This document shows positions 25,628-35,180 of a DNA stretch of 64,000 nucleotides, one piece after another. Under the pieces are notes generated by a model, which was given only the letters and a program-made list of their open reading frames with translations, searched no databases and was not told the origin of the DNA. Origin of the DNA: Bradyrhizobium sp. CB1015 (GTDB lineage: Bacteria > Pseudomonadota > Alphaproteobacteria > Rhizobiales > Xanthobacteraceae). The translations under genes were made by a program, and so were the position numbers. Numbering within the stretch: position 1 is the first letter of the stretch; each line of letters opens with the position of its first letter. The stretch covers positions 7,626,001-7,690,000 of the forward strand of contig NZ_CP104174.1 in NCBI RefSeq assembly GCF_025200925.1, read 5' to 3'.

Positions 25628-26467
25628 TCAAGACTTCGTGAGATCGGCCTCGACCAATGCGCGCAGCTCGGCGGTGACCTCGGGGCGCCGCCCGAACCAC
25701 AGCTCGAAACCACGCACCGCCTGATGCAGCAGCATGCCGAGCCCGTCGGCGGTCTTCAGTCCGCGCGCCGTAGCGGCGGCGAGCAGCGGCGTCACCAGGG
25801 GAACATAGACGAGGTCGGCGACGACGGCGTCTTGCGGCAGGCGCGCAACGTCGACATCGAGTGAAGGCTGGCCATGCATGCCGAGCGAGGTCGTGTTCAC
25901 GAGAAGTCTTGCGCGCGGCAGCACGTCGCCGATCGCGTCCCACGGCAGCGGATGCACATTCGATCCGAACTGCTTTGCCAGCGTCTCGACCCGCGCAATC
26001 GTCCGATTGGCGACATGCACGCAGCTGATGCCGCGTTCCAGCAGGCCGAAGACGACCGCGCGCGAGGCGCCGCCGGCACCCAGCACCAGCGCCTCCTCGG
26101 CCATGTCCCAGCCGGGCGCGCTGGCGTCGAGATTGTTGATGAAACCTTCGACATCGGTATTGGTCGAGCGCAGCTCGCCCTCTGCAAACCACAGCGTGTT
26201 CGCAGCGCCGACGGCCCGGGCGCGCGCGTCGGGGGTCGACAGCGCCAGCACGGCTTCCTTGTGCGGGATGGTGACGTTGGCCCCGACGAAGCCGCGCAGC
26301 GACAGCCGCAGCACGAAATCGCGCAAATCCTCGGGCGGCACCGCCTCGATGACATAGCCGCCTTCAATGCCGAGCGTGCGCAGCCAGTGATGGTGGATCA
26401 GCGGCGAGCGCGAATGCGCGGCCGGCCATCCGATCAGACAGGCTGCGGGAATCCTGGACGCGGTCAT
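25628..26467 (-). CDS. aroE: Shikimate dehydrogenase (NADP+)
   Basis: The 279-residue enzyme reduces 3-dehydroshikimate to shikimate in aromatic amino acid synthesis. Visible are the substrate loop S-R-S-P-L-I-H, the catalytic lysine in N-V-T-I-P-H-K-E, the N-T-D-V-E-G-F segment, the nucleotide loop V-L-G-A-G-G-A-S-R-A and N-T-T-S-L-G-M. Length is normal. It starts 66 bases after the SulP gene on the same strand, so may be cotranscribed with it. Elsewhere in this group aroE usually precedes coaE and dnaQ; that arrangement is not seen here. Confidence 0.96.
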   Translation of the reverse strand: MTASRIPAACLIGWPAAHSRSPLIHHHWLRTLGIEGGYVIEAVPPEDLRDFVLRLSLRGFVGANVTIPHKEAVLALSTPDARARAVGAANTLWFAEGELRSTNTDVEGFINNLDASAPGWDMAEEALVLGAGGASRAVVFGLLERGISCVHVANRTIARVETLAKQFGSNVHPLPWDAIGDVLPRARLLVNTTSLGMHGQPSLDVDVARLPQDAVVADLVYVPLVTPLLAAATARGLKTADGLGMLLHQAVRGFELWFGRRPEVTAELRALVEADLTKS

Positions 26468-26533
26468 CTTTCCCTCGGGTCGTTTCCGAGGCGATCCATT
26501 TCGCGTCGCGCCCGCTCTGTCAAGCGCGGCCGG

Positions 26534-28276
26534 TCAGCTCGCAGCGGGCTCGTCGGCGGCCCGGCCCTTGATGTCGGCGATGGCGCGCTCGAGGCTCGTG
26601 CGGTAGCGCGCGCGCGGCGGCGTGACGCCATGGGTGAGCAGCGCGCGGCGAACCGCGGGCGAGGCCCCCGTGATGAACAGCCGGATGCCCTGGCGGTGCG
26701 CCTTGACGGCGACGCGCCCGAGCACGTTGGCCGCGGTCGAATCCAGGAACGGCACCGCGGCGAAGTCGACCACGAAGGCCTTGCGCTTGTCGGCGACTTC
26801 GTCGAGCACGCCGCCGATGGCGGAGGCGGCGCCGAAGAAGAACGCGCCGGTGATGCGATAGACCAGCACGTCGCGATCGACCGCCAGCGCGGAATCGTAG
26901 GGAACGCGATCGCCGTTGCTGTCATCGGGGCGATCGGGGACCACCAGCGGTGTGCGCTCCTCGATGCCGGTCATCTCCGCCATGCGGTGGATGAACAGCA
27001 CCGCGCCGAGCGCGAAGCCGACCAGGATGCCCTCGGTGAGGTCGCGGAAGATCGTGAGCAGGAAGGTCGCGAGCAGCACCACGGCATCGCCCCATGACGA
27101 GCGCAGCAGCGTGGCGAATTCGTGCTTCTCCGCCATGGTCCAGGCCACCACGACCAGCACCGCGGCGAGCGCGGCCAGAGGGATGTAGCTCGCCAGCGGC
27201 GCCGCGATCAGCATGAACAGCAGCAGGAACACCGAATGCAGCATGCCGGCGAGCGGCCCGCGCGCGCCGGCGCGGATGTTGGTCGCCGTGCGCGCGATCA
27301 GCCCGGTGACGCAGATGCCGCCGAACAGCGCCGAGCCGATATTGGCCGCGCCTTGCGCCACCAGCTCGCAATTGGAGCGGTGACGGCGACCGGTCATGCC
27401 GTCGGCCACCACGGCCGACAGCAGCGATTCGATCGCCGCCAGCAGCGCAAACGCGATCGCATCCGGCAGCACGGCCTTTGCCTTCTCCAGCGAGAACGCG
27501 GGCAGCGCCGGCGAGGGCAATTCGCGCGGGATGCCGCCGAAGCGCGAGCCGATCGTTTCCACCGGCAGCGAGAATATCGCACACACGAATGCGGCGAAGA
27601 CGACCGCGATCAGGATGCCGGGCCAGGAGGGACGCCAGACCCGCAACGACGCGATGATGGCTGTGCTGACGATCGCGACCAGCACTGCGGACGGATTGAT
27701 CGTGCTGAGGCCGCCGGCGAGCGCGACGAGCTTCGGCACGAACTCGCTGGGCTCCTTCCCCGCGAGCGTGATGCCGAAGAGATCGCGGAGCTGGCTCGCA
27801 AGGATGATGACGGCGATGCCGGCGGTGAAGCCGACCGTGACGGGATAGGGAATGAACTTGATGTAGGTGCCGACCCTGAGCAGCCCCGCACCGATCAAGA
27901 ACAGGCCCGCCATCATGGTGGCGAGGATGACTCCGTCGACGCCGTGCCGCTCCGCGGTCGCCGCCACCAGAACGATGAACGCACCGGCAGGACCGCCGAT
28001 CTGGAACCGGCTGCCGCCGAGCATGGAGGCGATGAAGCCGCCGGCGACGGCGGTGTAGAGGCCGCGGTCCGGCGTCACGCCCGATGCGATCGCGATCGCC
28101 ATCGAGAGCGGCAGCGCCACGATCGCAACCGTCAGGCCGGCGAAGACGTCGGCGCGGAAATCCGCCATGCCATAGCCTTCACGCCAGACGGTGACGAGCT
28201 TTGGCAGATACAGTTCGGCAAAGGTCGGCTCGCGCAGCTGGTGCAGCCGGGCTGCCTGATCGCTTGTGATGCTCAT
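26534..28276 (-). CDS. SulP-family inorganic anion transporter with STAS domain
   Basis: The 580-residue protein has an N-terminal sulfate-permease core of about twelve membrane segments, starting with F-R-A-D-V-F-A-G-L-T-V-A-I-V-A-L-P-L-S-M-A-I and Y-T-A-V-A-G-G-F-I-A-S-M-L-G-G-S near residues 45-105, and a cytoplasmic STAS domain (about residues 450-565) with V-D-F-A-A-V-P-F-L-D-S-T-A-A-N-V. Members carry sulfate, bicarbonate, chloride or dicarboxylates; the substrate cannot be read. The upstream XRE gene, 104 bases away on the same strand, may regulate it. Confidence 0.92.
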   Translation of the reverse strand: MSITSDQAARLHQLREPTFAELYLPKLVTVWREGYGMADFRADVFAGLTVAIVALPLSMAIAIASGVTPDRGLYTAVAGGFIASMLGGSRFQIGGPAGAFIVLVAATAERHGVDGVILATMMAGLFLIGAGLLRVGTYIKFIPYPVTVGFTAGIAVIILASQLRDLFGITLAGKEPSEFVPKLVALAGGLSTINPSAVLVAIVSTAIIASLRVWRPSWPGILIAVVFAAFVCAIFSLPVETIGSRFGGIPRELPSPALPAFSLEKAKAVLPDAIAFALLAAIESLLSAVVADGMTGRRHRSNCELVAQGAANIGSALFGGICVTGLIARTATNIRAGARGPLAGMLHSVFLLLFMLIAAPLASYIPLAALAAVLVVVAWTMAEKHEFATLLRSSWGDAVVLLATFLLTIFRDLTEGILVGFALGAVLFIHRMAEMTGIEERTPLVVPDRPDDSNGDRVPYDSALAVDRDVLVYRITGAFFFGAASAIGGVLDEVADKRKAFVVDFAAVPFLDSTAANVLGRVAVKAHRQGIRLFITGASPAVRRALLTHGVTPPRARYRTSLERAIADIKGRAADEPAAS

Positions 28277-28380
28277 TTCTGCAAAGTGCTCCGCTGCCCC
28301 ACAATGCTCCGAAGCATCGTGCGTCCCGAGGTGCGACGATGCGCTAGCCCATCTTGATCCCGGGCACGATCAACGCGCGA

Positions 28381-28653
28381 TCATGCTCCGACGCGGCGCG
28401 GCGGCCCCGGCTCCTTCAAGCGAACGCCACGTCCGCCGCTGTCGCTGCGGGCCTGCTCGCCGATCAGCTCGACGCCGGCCCGGTCGAACGCCTCGACCAC
28501 CTTGATCAGGGTCTCGACCACGCCACGAACATTGCCGGTCGAGGCCTCCATCCGCTGGATGGTCGGCAGCGACACGCCGGCAAGCTCGGCCAGGGTTTTC
28601 TGGTCGATGCCGAGCAACGCGCGGGCTGCCCGCATCTGAAACGAGGTGATCAC
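28381..28653 (-). CDS. Small XRE-family transcriptional regulator
   Basis: The 90-residue protein is almost entirely an XRE helix-turn-helix (residues ~5-65, with A-R-A-L-L-G-I-D-Q-K-T-L-A-E-L-A-G-V-S-L-P-T-I-Q-R-M-E) and a short basic Gly/Pro tail. It lies upstream of the SulP gene on the same strand. A perfect 17-bp palindrome sits 50 bases upstream of its start and is a good candidate for autoregulation. I infer that it controls its own and SulP expression. Confidence 0.88.
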   Translation of the reverse strand: MITSFQMRAARALLGIDQKTLAELAGVSLPTIQRMEASTGNVRGVVETLIKVVEAFDRAGVELIGEQARSDSGGRGVRLKEPGPPRRVGA

Positions 28654-28702
28654 CTTGGCCTCACGTATCAGAGCTTATATGTGATATTCTATACATACAC
28701 AA

Positions 28703-28719
28703 TGATGTAAAATACATCA
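28703..28719. promoter_or_regulatory. Candidate operator: perfect palindrome upstream of the XRE gene
   Basis: TGATGTAAAATACATCA is a perfect 7-3-7 inverted repeat in an A+T-rich island (28670-28730) between the XRE gene and repeat E. The contrast with the high G+C surroundings and the position ahead of an HTH gene suggest a regulator binding site. Confidence 0.55.
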
Positions 28720-28747
28720 ACATGAAGCTAATGCAAGCGCCTCCTCC

Positions 28748-28823
28748 GTCATTGCGAGCGAAGCGAAGCAATCCAGAATCCCCGCGGAAAGACTCTGGAT
28801 TGCTTCGCTTCGCTCGCAATGAC
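28748..28823. repeat. Palindromic repeat, family E (GTCATTGCGAGCG type), followed by a short family C hairpin
   Basis: GTCATTGCGAGCGAAGCGAA and its inverse TTCGCTTCGCTCGCAATGAC bound the element; CAATCCAGA and TCTGGATTG are inner arms. A second copy lies at 43088-43165. CTCTCCCCGCAAGAGCGGGAGAGG at 28850-28873 is a family C hairpin. Confidence 0.88.
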
Positions 28824-28900
28824 ACGTGGAGAGACAGCGCCACATCCCTCTCCCCGCAAGAGCGGGAGAGGGAGTGAGAGAGCAGTGCCTCCCTAACCGA

Positions 28901-30949
28901 TCACGCCGCGTGCTGATGTGCGGCGATGATCTGGTCGGCGGCGCGGCCGGTGACTTCGGCCATGTGGTCGAACTGGCGCGTGAAGCTGCCGGCGCCGGCG
29001 GTGGCCGAGCGCAGCTCCACGATCAGCTCGCCGATCTCCGCTTCCGGCATCATGGCGCGGACACAGTCCCAGCCGGTCCAGCCCTCGCGGGTGTCGAAGC
29101 CGAGAATCTGGCCGCGCCGCGCCGACAGGATCGCGTTGATCTTGGCGGTGGCGTCGGTCGGGCAGACGATCTCGACCACGTGGATCGGCTCCAGCAGCAC
29201 CGGCTGGCATTGCGGCAGGCCTTCATTGAGCCCGACCCGCGCTGCCGTGCGGAAGGCGAGATCGGAGCTATCGACGCTGTGATAGGAGCCGTCGGTGAGC
29301 GTCACCTCCACGTCGGTGACGGGGAAGCCGAGCGGACCGCGCGCCAATCCGTCGACGACGCCCTCCTCAACCGCCGGGATGTAGTTGCGCGGCACCGCGC
29401 CGCCCACCACCTTCTCGGCGAACTTGAAGCCCTCGCCGCGCGGCAGCGGCTTGATGTCGAGCACGACATCGCCGAACTGGCCGTGGCCGCCGGACTGCTT
29501 CTTGTGACGGCCGCGCTGGGTGATCGGCTTGCGGATGGTCTCCTGATAACCGATCGCGGGCGGATGCGAGGTGACCTTGACGCCGAAGCGGTCGCGCAAG
29601 CGCTCGCTGGCGACACGCAGGTGCATCTCGCCCTGGCCCCACAGCACGGTGTCGTGGGTTTTGGCGTTCTGCACGATCATGAGCGAGGGATCCTCCTCAT
29701 GCAGGCGCGTCAGTGCCTGGCCGAGCTTGACGTCGTCCTTGCGGTCGGTGGCGGCGACCGAGATCGCGAGCACCGGCGGCGTCGGCTCGATCGTGATCAA
29801 TGCCGCGGGCGGCGTCTTGCCGTTCGAAACCGTGTCACCGGTCTTGACCGGATCGAGCTTGGCGAGCGCCACGGTGTCGCCGGCTTCCGCCGAGGCGCGC
29901 TTGGTGTCGTAGGCGCCGTTGACGGCGAGGATGCCGGAGATGCGCCCTGCACCGCCGGATGAGGATTGCAGCGTGGCGCCGTCGTCGAGATGGCCGGCGA
30001 GCAGCCGCGTCAGCGACAGCTTTCCGCCGTGCTGCGAATGCAGCGTCTTGAAGACGTAGCCGAGCGCGTCCTTGGTCTCGGGCACGCCGAGACGTCTGGC
30101 CGTCTCCGCAACACCGGGCGCCTCGTGACGCAGCGCCTTCATCAGGCGCAGCACGCCGTTCTCGCGCGCGGCGGCACCGAGCAGCACCGGGCAAATCAGC
30201 CCTTCCCGCAATTCGCGAGCGAGATCGTCGAAGACGGCATCGCGCGGCGGCTGGATGTCCTCGAGCAGCTGCTCCATCAGCGCATCGTCGTGATCGGCGA
30301 GCTTCTCCAGCATCGAGAAGCGGGCTTCCTTCTCGCGATCGAGATCGCCGCCTTCGAGCGCGATCACCTCGGAGGCCTTGTGCTCGCGATAGATGAAGGC
30401 GCGCTCCAGCGCGAGATCGACGAAGCCCTCGATCAGCTCGCCCTTCCAGATCGGGATCTGGCGCAGCACCAGCGGCACGCGCGAGGCGGGCTGCAGCATC
30501 GCGAGGGTCTCGCGGATGCGCTCGCTGGCGCGGTCGATCTTGTTGAGGAACAGGAAACGCGGGATCTTCAGCTCTTCCAGCTCGCGCAGGATGATCTGAA
30601 GCTGCGGCAGCTTCTTCTCGTCGGCCTCGCAGACCACGATTGCGGCGTCGACCGCAGGCAACGCGGCGCGCATGTCGTGGGCAAACTCGACGGAACCGGG
30701 ACAATCGAGGAAGGTGTAGCTGTCGCCCATGAAACTCGTGGTGGCGGCGGTGAGGCCGACGGTCATCTTGTGATGACGGGCCTCGGGCGTGGCATCGCCG
30801 ACGGACGTTCCGGCATCGACGCTGCCGGCGCGCGGGATTGCGCCCGTTCGCGCCAATATTGCTTCCAGAAGTGTGGTTTTACCGCTTTGGAAAGGGCCCA
30901 GCAGCGCGATGCACCGTGGACCTCGGGGACTTCTGACGTCTTGTCCCAT
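28901..30949 (-). CDS. Elongation factor G-like GTPase (EF-G paralogue)
   Basis: The ~682-residue protein has the domain order of EF-G: G domain with G-P-F-Q-S-G-K-T-T-L (P-loop), D-C-P-G-S and N-K-I-D, domain II, domain III with E-D-P-S-L-M-I, domain IV with G-G-H-G-Q-F-G-D-V and a C-terminal domain V. The P-loop has G-P-F-Q-S in place of the A-H-I-D-A usual in canonical EF-G, and the start M-G-Q-D-V-R-S-P-R-G-P-R-C is divergent. It is therefore a paralogue rather than the main translocase; EF-G2-type proteins have been linked to ribosome recycling or special conditions. ATG 30949 begins the recognisable part. Confidence 0.88.
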   Translation of the reverse strand: MGQDVRSPRGPRCIALLGPFQSGKTTLLEAILARTGAIPRAGSVDAGTSVGDATPEARHHKMTVGLTAATTSFMGDSYTFLDCPGSVEFAHDMRAALPAVDAAIVVCEADEKKLPQLQIILRELEELKIPRFLFLNKIDRASERIRETLAMLQPASRVPLVLRQIPIWKGELIEGFVDLALERAFIYREHKASEVIALEGGDLDREKEARFSMLEKLADHDDALMEQLLEDIQPPRDAVFDDLARELREGLICPVLLGAAARENGVLRLMKALRHEAPGVAETARRLGVPETKDALGYVFKTLHSQHGGKLSLTRLLAGHLDDGATLQSSSGGAGRISGILAVNGAYDTKRASAEAGDTVALAKLDPVKTGDTVSNGKTPPAALITIEPTPPVLAISVAATDRKDDVKLGQALTRLHEEDPSLMIVQNAKTHDTVLWGQGEMHLRVASERLRDRFGVKVTSHPPAIGYQETIRKPITQRGRHKKQSGGHGQFGDVVLDIKPLPRGEGFKFAEKVVGGAVPRNYIPAVEEGVVDGLARGPLGFPVTDVEVTLTDGSYHSVDSSDLAFRTAARVGLNEGLPQCQPVLLEPIHVVEIVCPTDATAKINAILSARRGQILGFDTREGWTGWDCVRAMMPEAEIGELIVELRSATAGAGSFTRQFDHMAEVTGRAADQIIAAHQHAA

Positions 30950-31103
30950 TCGCCGCCTCCTTGGTGTGGAGCTCGGCCCGTGATTGGGTCGGCAAACGCC
31001 GATGCTCTGCCCCTCCCCGAGATTTGGCAAGCATCAAACTTCGCTGCGGTGCGTCGTCAGTAAAATCGCGCCGCTTCGCGCGGCGCGATCACACGCAAAA
31101 GTG

Positions 31104-31583
31104 TTAACGGCCCGGACGGAGTTCCAGGCTCTCCAGGCCTGCAGCGATATTGAGGCCGACCTGGCCCTGCACGCTGAGCGGCTGGAGCGCGATCGAATTG
31201 TTGGAGCCGCCGACCAGCACGTTGCCCCCGAGGCCGACGCCGACCGAGGCGCTGCCCTGCGCGCCGGCGTAATTGCCGGCGAGGTCCCCGGGGCCGAGCC
31301 GGTCGACCGGTGCGAACACGCCCCAGGCCAAAGCCGTCTCCTGGGTGATGCCGATGTCGAGACCGACCTTGCGGATGGTCGCGACGTAGCGGTCGTCGGG
31401 CAGGCCGTCGGCGCGCAGCACGCAGCCGAGATGGGTCACCGAACCCACGATGAAGCCGACGCTGGCGCCGCCGCGGCATTCGAGCACGCCGACCCGCGCC
31501 ATCCGCTGCTGCGCGCCAGTGTTCACGACGGAGGCAATGAGGCCCGCGGCGGCGAGTCCGGCGAAGAGGAAGGAACGGCGCAT
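31104..31583 (-). CDS. DUF992 domain secreted protein
   Basis: The 159-residue product has a signal peptide (M-R-R-S-F-L-F-A-G-L-A-A-A-G-L-I-A-S-V-V-N-T-G-A) and the DUF992 pattern R-V-G-V-L-E-C-R-G-G-A-S-V-G, L-G-C-V-L and A-W-G-V-F-A-P, then a glycine-rich G-N-Y-A-G-A-Q-G-S-A-S-V-G-V-G-L-G-G-N. The family occurs mainly in Rhizobiales and its role is unknown. Two conserved cysteines may form a disulfide. The ATG follows GGGAGATATTTC. It is a single gene. Confidence 0.9.
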   Translation of the reverse strand: MRRSFLFAGLAAAGLIASVVNTGAQQRMARVGVLECRGGASVGFIVGSVTHLGCVLRADGLPDDRYVATIRKVGLDIGITQETALAWGVFAPVDRLGPGDLAGNYAGAQGSASVGVGLGGNVLVGGSNNSIALQPLSVQGQVGLNIAAGLESLELRPGR

Positions 31584-31699
31584 GAAATATCTCCCGCGAT
31601 GATGTGATGCGAGCAGAGAGAGCGCCCCACCCGTGTTGCGCGTGTATGCCACAACAGCCGCAATGGTGCCAGATCGGACGCGTTTAGAATCGAGCGTGC

Positions 31700-31857
31700 G
31701 GAGAGAGCCCCTCACCCCACTCTCTCCCCGTAAGAACGGGGCGAGGGAGTGAGAGAGTCGTGCGTCCCTTACGATGCAACGTCGCCGGGCTTGCTTAACC
31801 TCTCCCCGCTCTTTGCGGGGAGGGTCGGATCGCGCAGCGATCCGGGTGAGGGGCAAG
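31700..31857. repeat. Palindromic repeat, family C
   Basis: CTCTCTCCCCGTAAGAACGG and CCTCTCCCCGCTCTTTGCGG are hairpin arms; GGATCGCGCAGCGATCC lies inside. It fills most of the 31584-31959 gap together with the terminator at 31912. Confidence 0.88.
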
Positions 31858-31911
31858 GCACGATGCCGACCGGACAAATGTCCATCCGACTCTACCCAAT
31901 CGAAGCACAGC

Positions 31912-31940
31912 AAAAAAGGCCCGCCGAAGCGGGCCTTTTC
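31912..31940 (-). terminator. Terminator of the aspartate aminotransferase gene
   Basis: On the minus strand AAAAGGCCCGCTTCGGCGGG and CCTTTTTT form a classical hairpin plus T-run 20 bases after the stop. Confidence 0.94.
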
Positions 31941-31959
31941 AATTCGCACTGTCTTCGAC

Positions 31960-33198
<1,239 letters not shown>

Positions 33199-33413
33199 TC
33201 ACGACTCTGATTGTGGGAATGAGCCACCCTAAAACGTGTGCCGCTGCGCCGCAAGAAACTTCGGCCCGATCCCGGAAAAGTTTACGGTTTTGCGCGCTCC
33301 GAAGCGCGATTTCCCGCAATTTTGCGCAACTTTGCCTCCGGAATTGCTCATATCCGACAATGCGTGTCCTCGGAGCAATTTTGAATGGTGCGCGTCGCCA
33401 GGAAACCGCTCGT

Positions 33414-33566
33414 CGTCATGCCCGGGCTTGCCGTCTTCGCTCAAGCTTCGCCGGCCCCGTACCGAACAGCCCGGCGAAGCCGTGTGGCGTAGCCGGGTCC
33501 CGGGCATCCACGTTCTTCGTGCGGCAAGTCGGACGTGGATGGCGGGGACAAGCCCGGCCATGACGA
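33414..33566. repeat. Palindromic repeat, family G (GTCATGCCCGGGC type)
   Basis: CGTCATGCCCGGGCTTG and its inverse CAAGCCCGGCCATGACG bound the element; GCATCCACGT and ACGTGGATGG are inner arms. A shorter copy lies at 56622-56711. The remainder of the 33163-33837 gap shows no supportable gene. Confidence 0.85.
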
Positions 33567-33837
33567 CGCGGAAACACTGGCGTCCTAATCCCGATCGTCC
33601 ATCCGATAGCCTACGTGCTTCACGGCCTCGTAGAGCGATGTGTCCGCAGATTGACGTACACGTGATCTGATTTGCCTCATCGCGTGGAAATGATCTTCCG
33701 CTCCATTGCAGTGCGGTAGTGTTTTGAAGTTTTTCTATCGGCCGGCTCTTGCGGCGGATTCGCATCGGCATCATTGTTTAGCCGCCTCGCGGGGCAACGA
33801 GCGCCGCGTCTTCTCGTCCTCGGATTCGAACGCCAGA

Positions 33838-34488
33838 ATGTACAAGCTCTATTCGATGCAACGCTCGGGCAACAGCTACAAGGTCCGCCTTGCGCTGGCG
33901 CTGCTCAACCTGCCTTACGAAGCGGTGGAGGTGGACATTCTGCGCGGCGAGAGCCGCACGCCGGATTTCCTGTCCAAGAACCCGTCGGGCCAGGTGCCGC
34001 TGCTCGAGGTCGGAGAGGACCGCTATCTCGCCGAGTCCAATGCGATCCTCTGGTACGTCGCCGTCGGCACGCCGCTCGCGCCGGAGAACCGCATCGACCG
34101 CGCCGAGGCGCTGCAATGGATGTTCTTCGAGCAGCACGCGCTCGAGCCGAATATCGGCGCGGCCTATTTCTGGCTGTCGCTGGTCAAGGGCGGTCGCGAC
34201 CTGCAAACCCATTCGCTGGAGGACTGGATGGAGCGCGGCTATGGTGCGCTCCAGGTGATGGAGAACCATCTCAAGACCACCCCCTATTTCGCCGCGCGCC
34301 AGCTCACGGTCGCCGACATCGCGCTGTACGGCTACACCCACCTCGCCGACCGCTGCGACTTCGACCTCCAGGCCTTCCCGGCGATCCGGGACTGGCTGAA
34401 ACGCGTCGAAGCCACGCCCGGCTTCGTGACGATGGACTGGCGCCCGGCCGACATCGACGACCCCGCCAGCATCGCCGCGAGGGCCTGA
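33838..34488 (+). CDS. Glutathione S-transferase family protein
   Basis: The 216-residue protein starts M-Y-K-L-Y-S-M-Q-R-S-G-N-S-Y-K-V-R, a thioredoxin-like N-domain with the Ser of S-G-N-S-Y and cis-Pro site G-Q-V-P-L-L, the E-S-N-A-I-L-W-Y helix, and a helical C-domain with Q-L-T-V-A-D-I-A-L-Y-G-Y. It resembles the GST at 17.2 kb (shared W-x-F-F/W-E-Q and A-D-I/V-x-L-Y/F). Substrate unknown. The ATG is chosen by alignment; no strong ribosome-binding site is visible. Confidence 0.88.
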   Translation: MYKLYSMQRSGNSYKVRLALALLNLPYEAVEVDILRGESRTPDFLSKNPSGQVPLLEVGEDRYLAESNAILWYVAVGTPLAPENRIDRAEALQWMFFEQHALEPNIGAAYFWLSLVKGGRDLQTHSLEDWMERGYGALQVMENHLKTTPYFAARQLTVADIALYGYTHLADRCDFDLQAFPAIRDWLKRVEATPGFVTMDWRPADIDDPASIAARA

Positions 34489-34643
34489 CGGCGCGCCCCG
34501 CTCCGGCGAATAGCGGGCACAAGGGACTTCTTTGCCGCAATCCCGCCACTTTCGGCGCGATCGCCGCCGCAATATTGCCGGTTGAAACTGGGAAATTCTG
34601 GAAAGTCGCGGGTGATTCGCTCGCGTGTTGAAGGATTTAGACC

Positions 34644-34820
34644 ATGATGCGGGCGTCCGGCACGGCGGGCTTTCAGAGCCCATCCGCTACCGTCGCGTCT
34701 TCCCGGCTCACCCATGCGGTCGCGGCCTCGCTCGCCGTCGCCGCGCTCTCGCTGTGCCTGATCGTCACCCTGACGGTGCTGTCGACCAAGGCGACCATGG
34801 CGATGGGCCTGCCGGTCTGA
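34644..34820 (+). CDS. Small single-helix membrane protein, 58 aa
   Basis: A 58-codon frame begins ATG ATG CGG with an AAGGA about seven bases upstream and ends TGA at 34818-34820. The product has a polar N-terminus (M-M-R-A-S-G-T-A-G-F-Q-S-P) and one transmembrane helix (A-A-S-L-A-V-A-A-L-S-L-C-L-I-V-T-L-T-V-L), then T-K-A-T-M-A-M-G-L-P-V. No function is known to me. It and the next small gene look like a set of tiny inner-membrane proteins. Confidence 0.65.
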   Translation: MMRASGTAGFQSPSATVASSRLTHAVAASLAVAALSLCLIVTLTVLSTKATMAMGLPV

Positions 34821-34893
34821 TTCCCGTTTCATCCTGGACCAGCCTTCAGGGCGCCGCGCGGCCCGCGCCGACCGGCATCGCGACAGGACGTCG

Positions 34894-35052
34894 ATGAAAT
34901 CACCTGTGGTAGTCGTTGCAATCACCCTGACTGCGGCCATCCTGGTCGCGGCCTCGCTGTTGATCATCGTCGGCACGCGCAAGGGCGCAGGCACGTCGAC
35001 GCTGAATGCACCGACCCTGCAGCAGCGCATCAAGCACGCGCACATGGTCTAA
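34894..35052 (+). CDS. Small single-helix membrane protein, 52 aa
   Basis: ATG 34894 to TAA 35050-35052 gives 52 residues: M-K-S-P-V-V-V-V-A-I-T-L-T-A-A-I-L-V-A-A-S-L-L-I-I-V-G-T forms one helix directly at the start, followed by a polar tail with Q-Q-R-I-K-H-A-H-M-V. GACAGGACG precedes the start. It is 73 bases after the previous small gene, in the same direction, and probably cotranscribed. Function unknown. Confidence 0.6.
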   Translation: MKSPVVVVAITLTAAILVAASLLIIVGTRKGAGTSTLNAPTLQQRIKHAHMV

Positions 35053-35180
35053 AATCATCCGAAAGCCTTACGCTTGCCCGCAAGCGCGCCTTAAGCACGC
35101 CGCACGAAATCGCATCGCGGTCACGCAACAATCAGTCAGTGTTGCGGGCTTACTTCGTTCGGGAGGAGCGAGACAGGTCG

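Noticed and set aside
33229..33774. 181-codon minus-strand frame upstream of the aminotransferase
   Set aside because: Much of it is translated repeat G (V-M-A-G-L-V-P-A-I-H-V), which appears in many genomes as a false gene; no ribosome-binding site.
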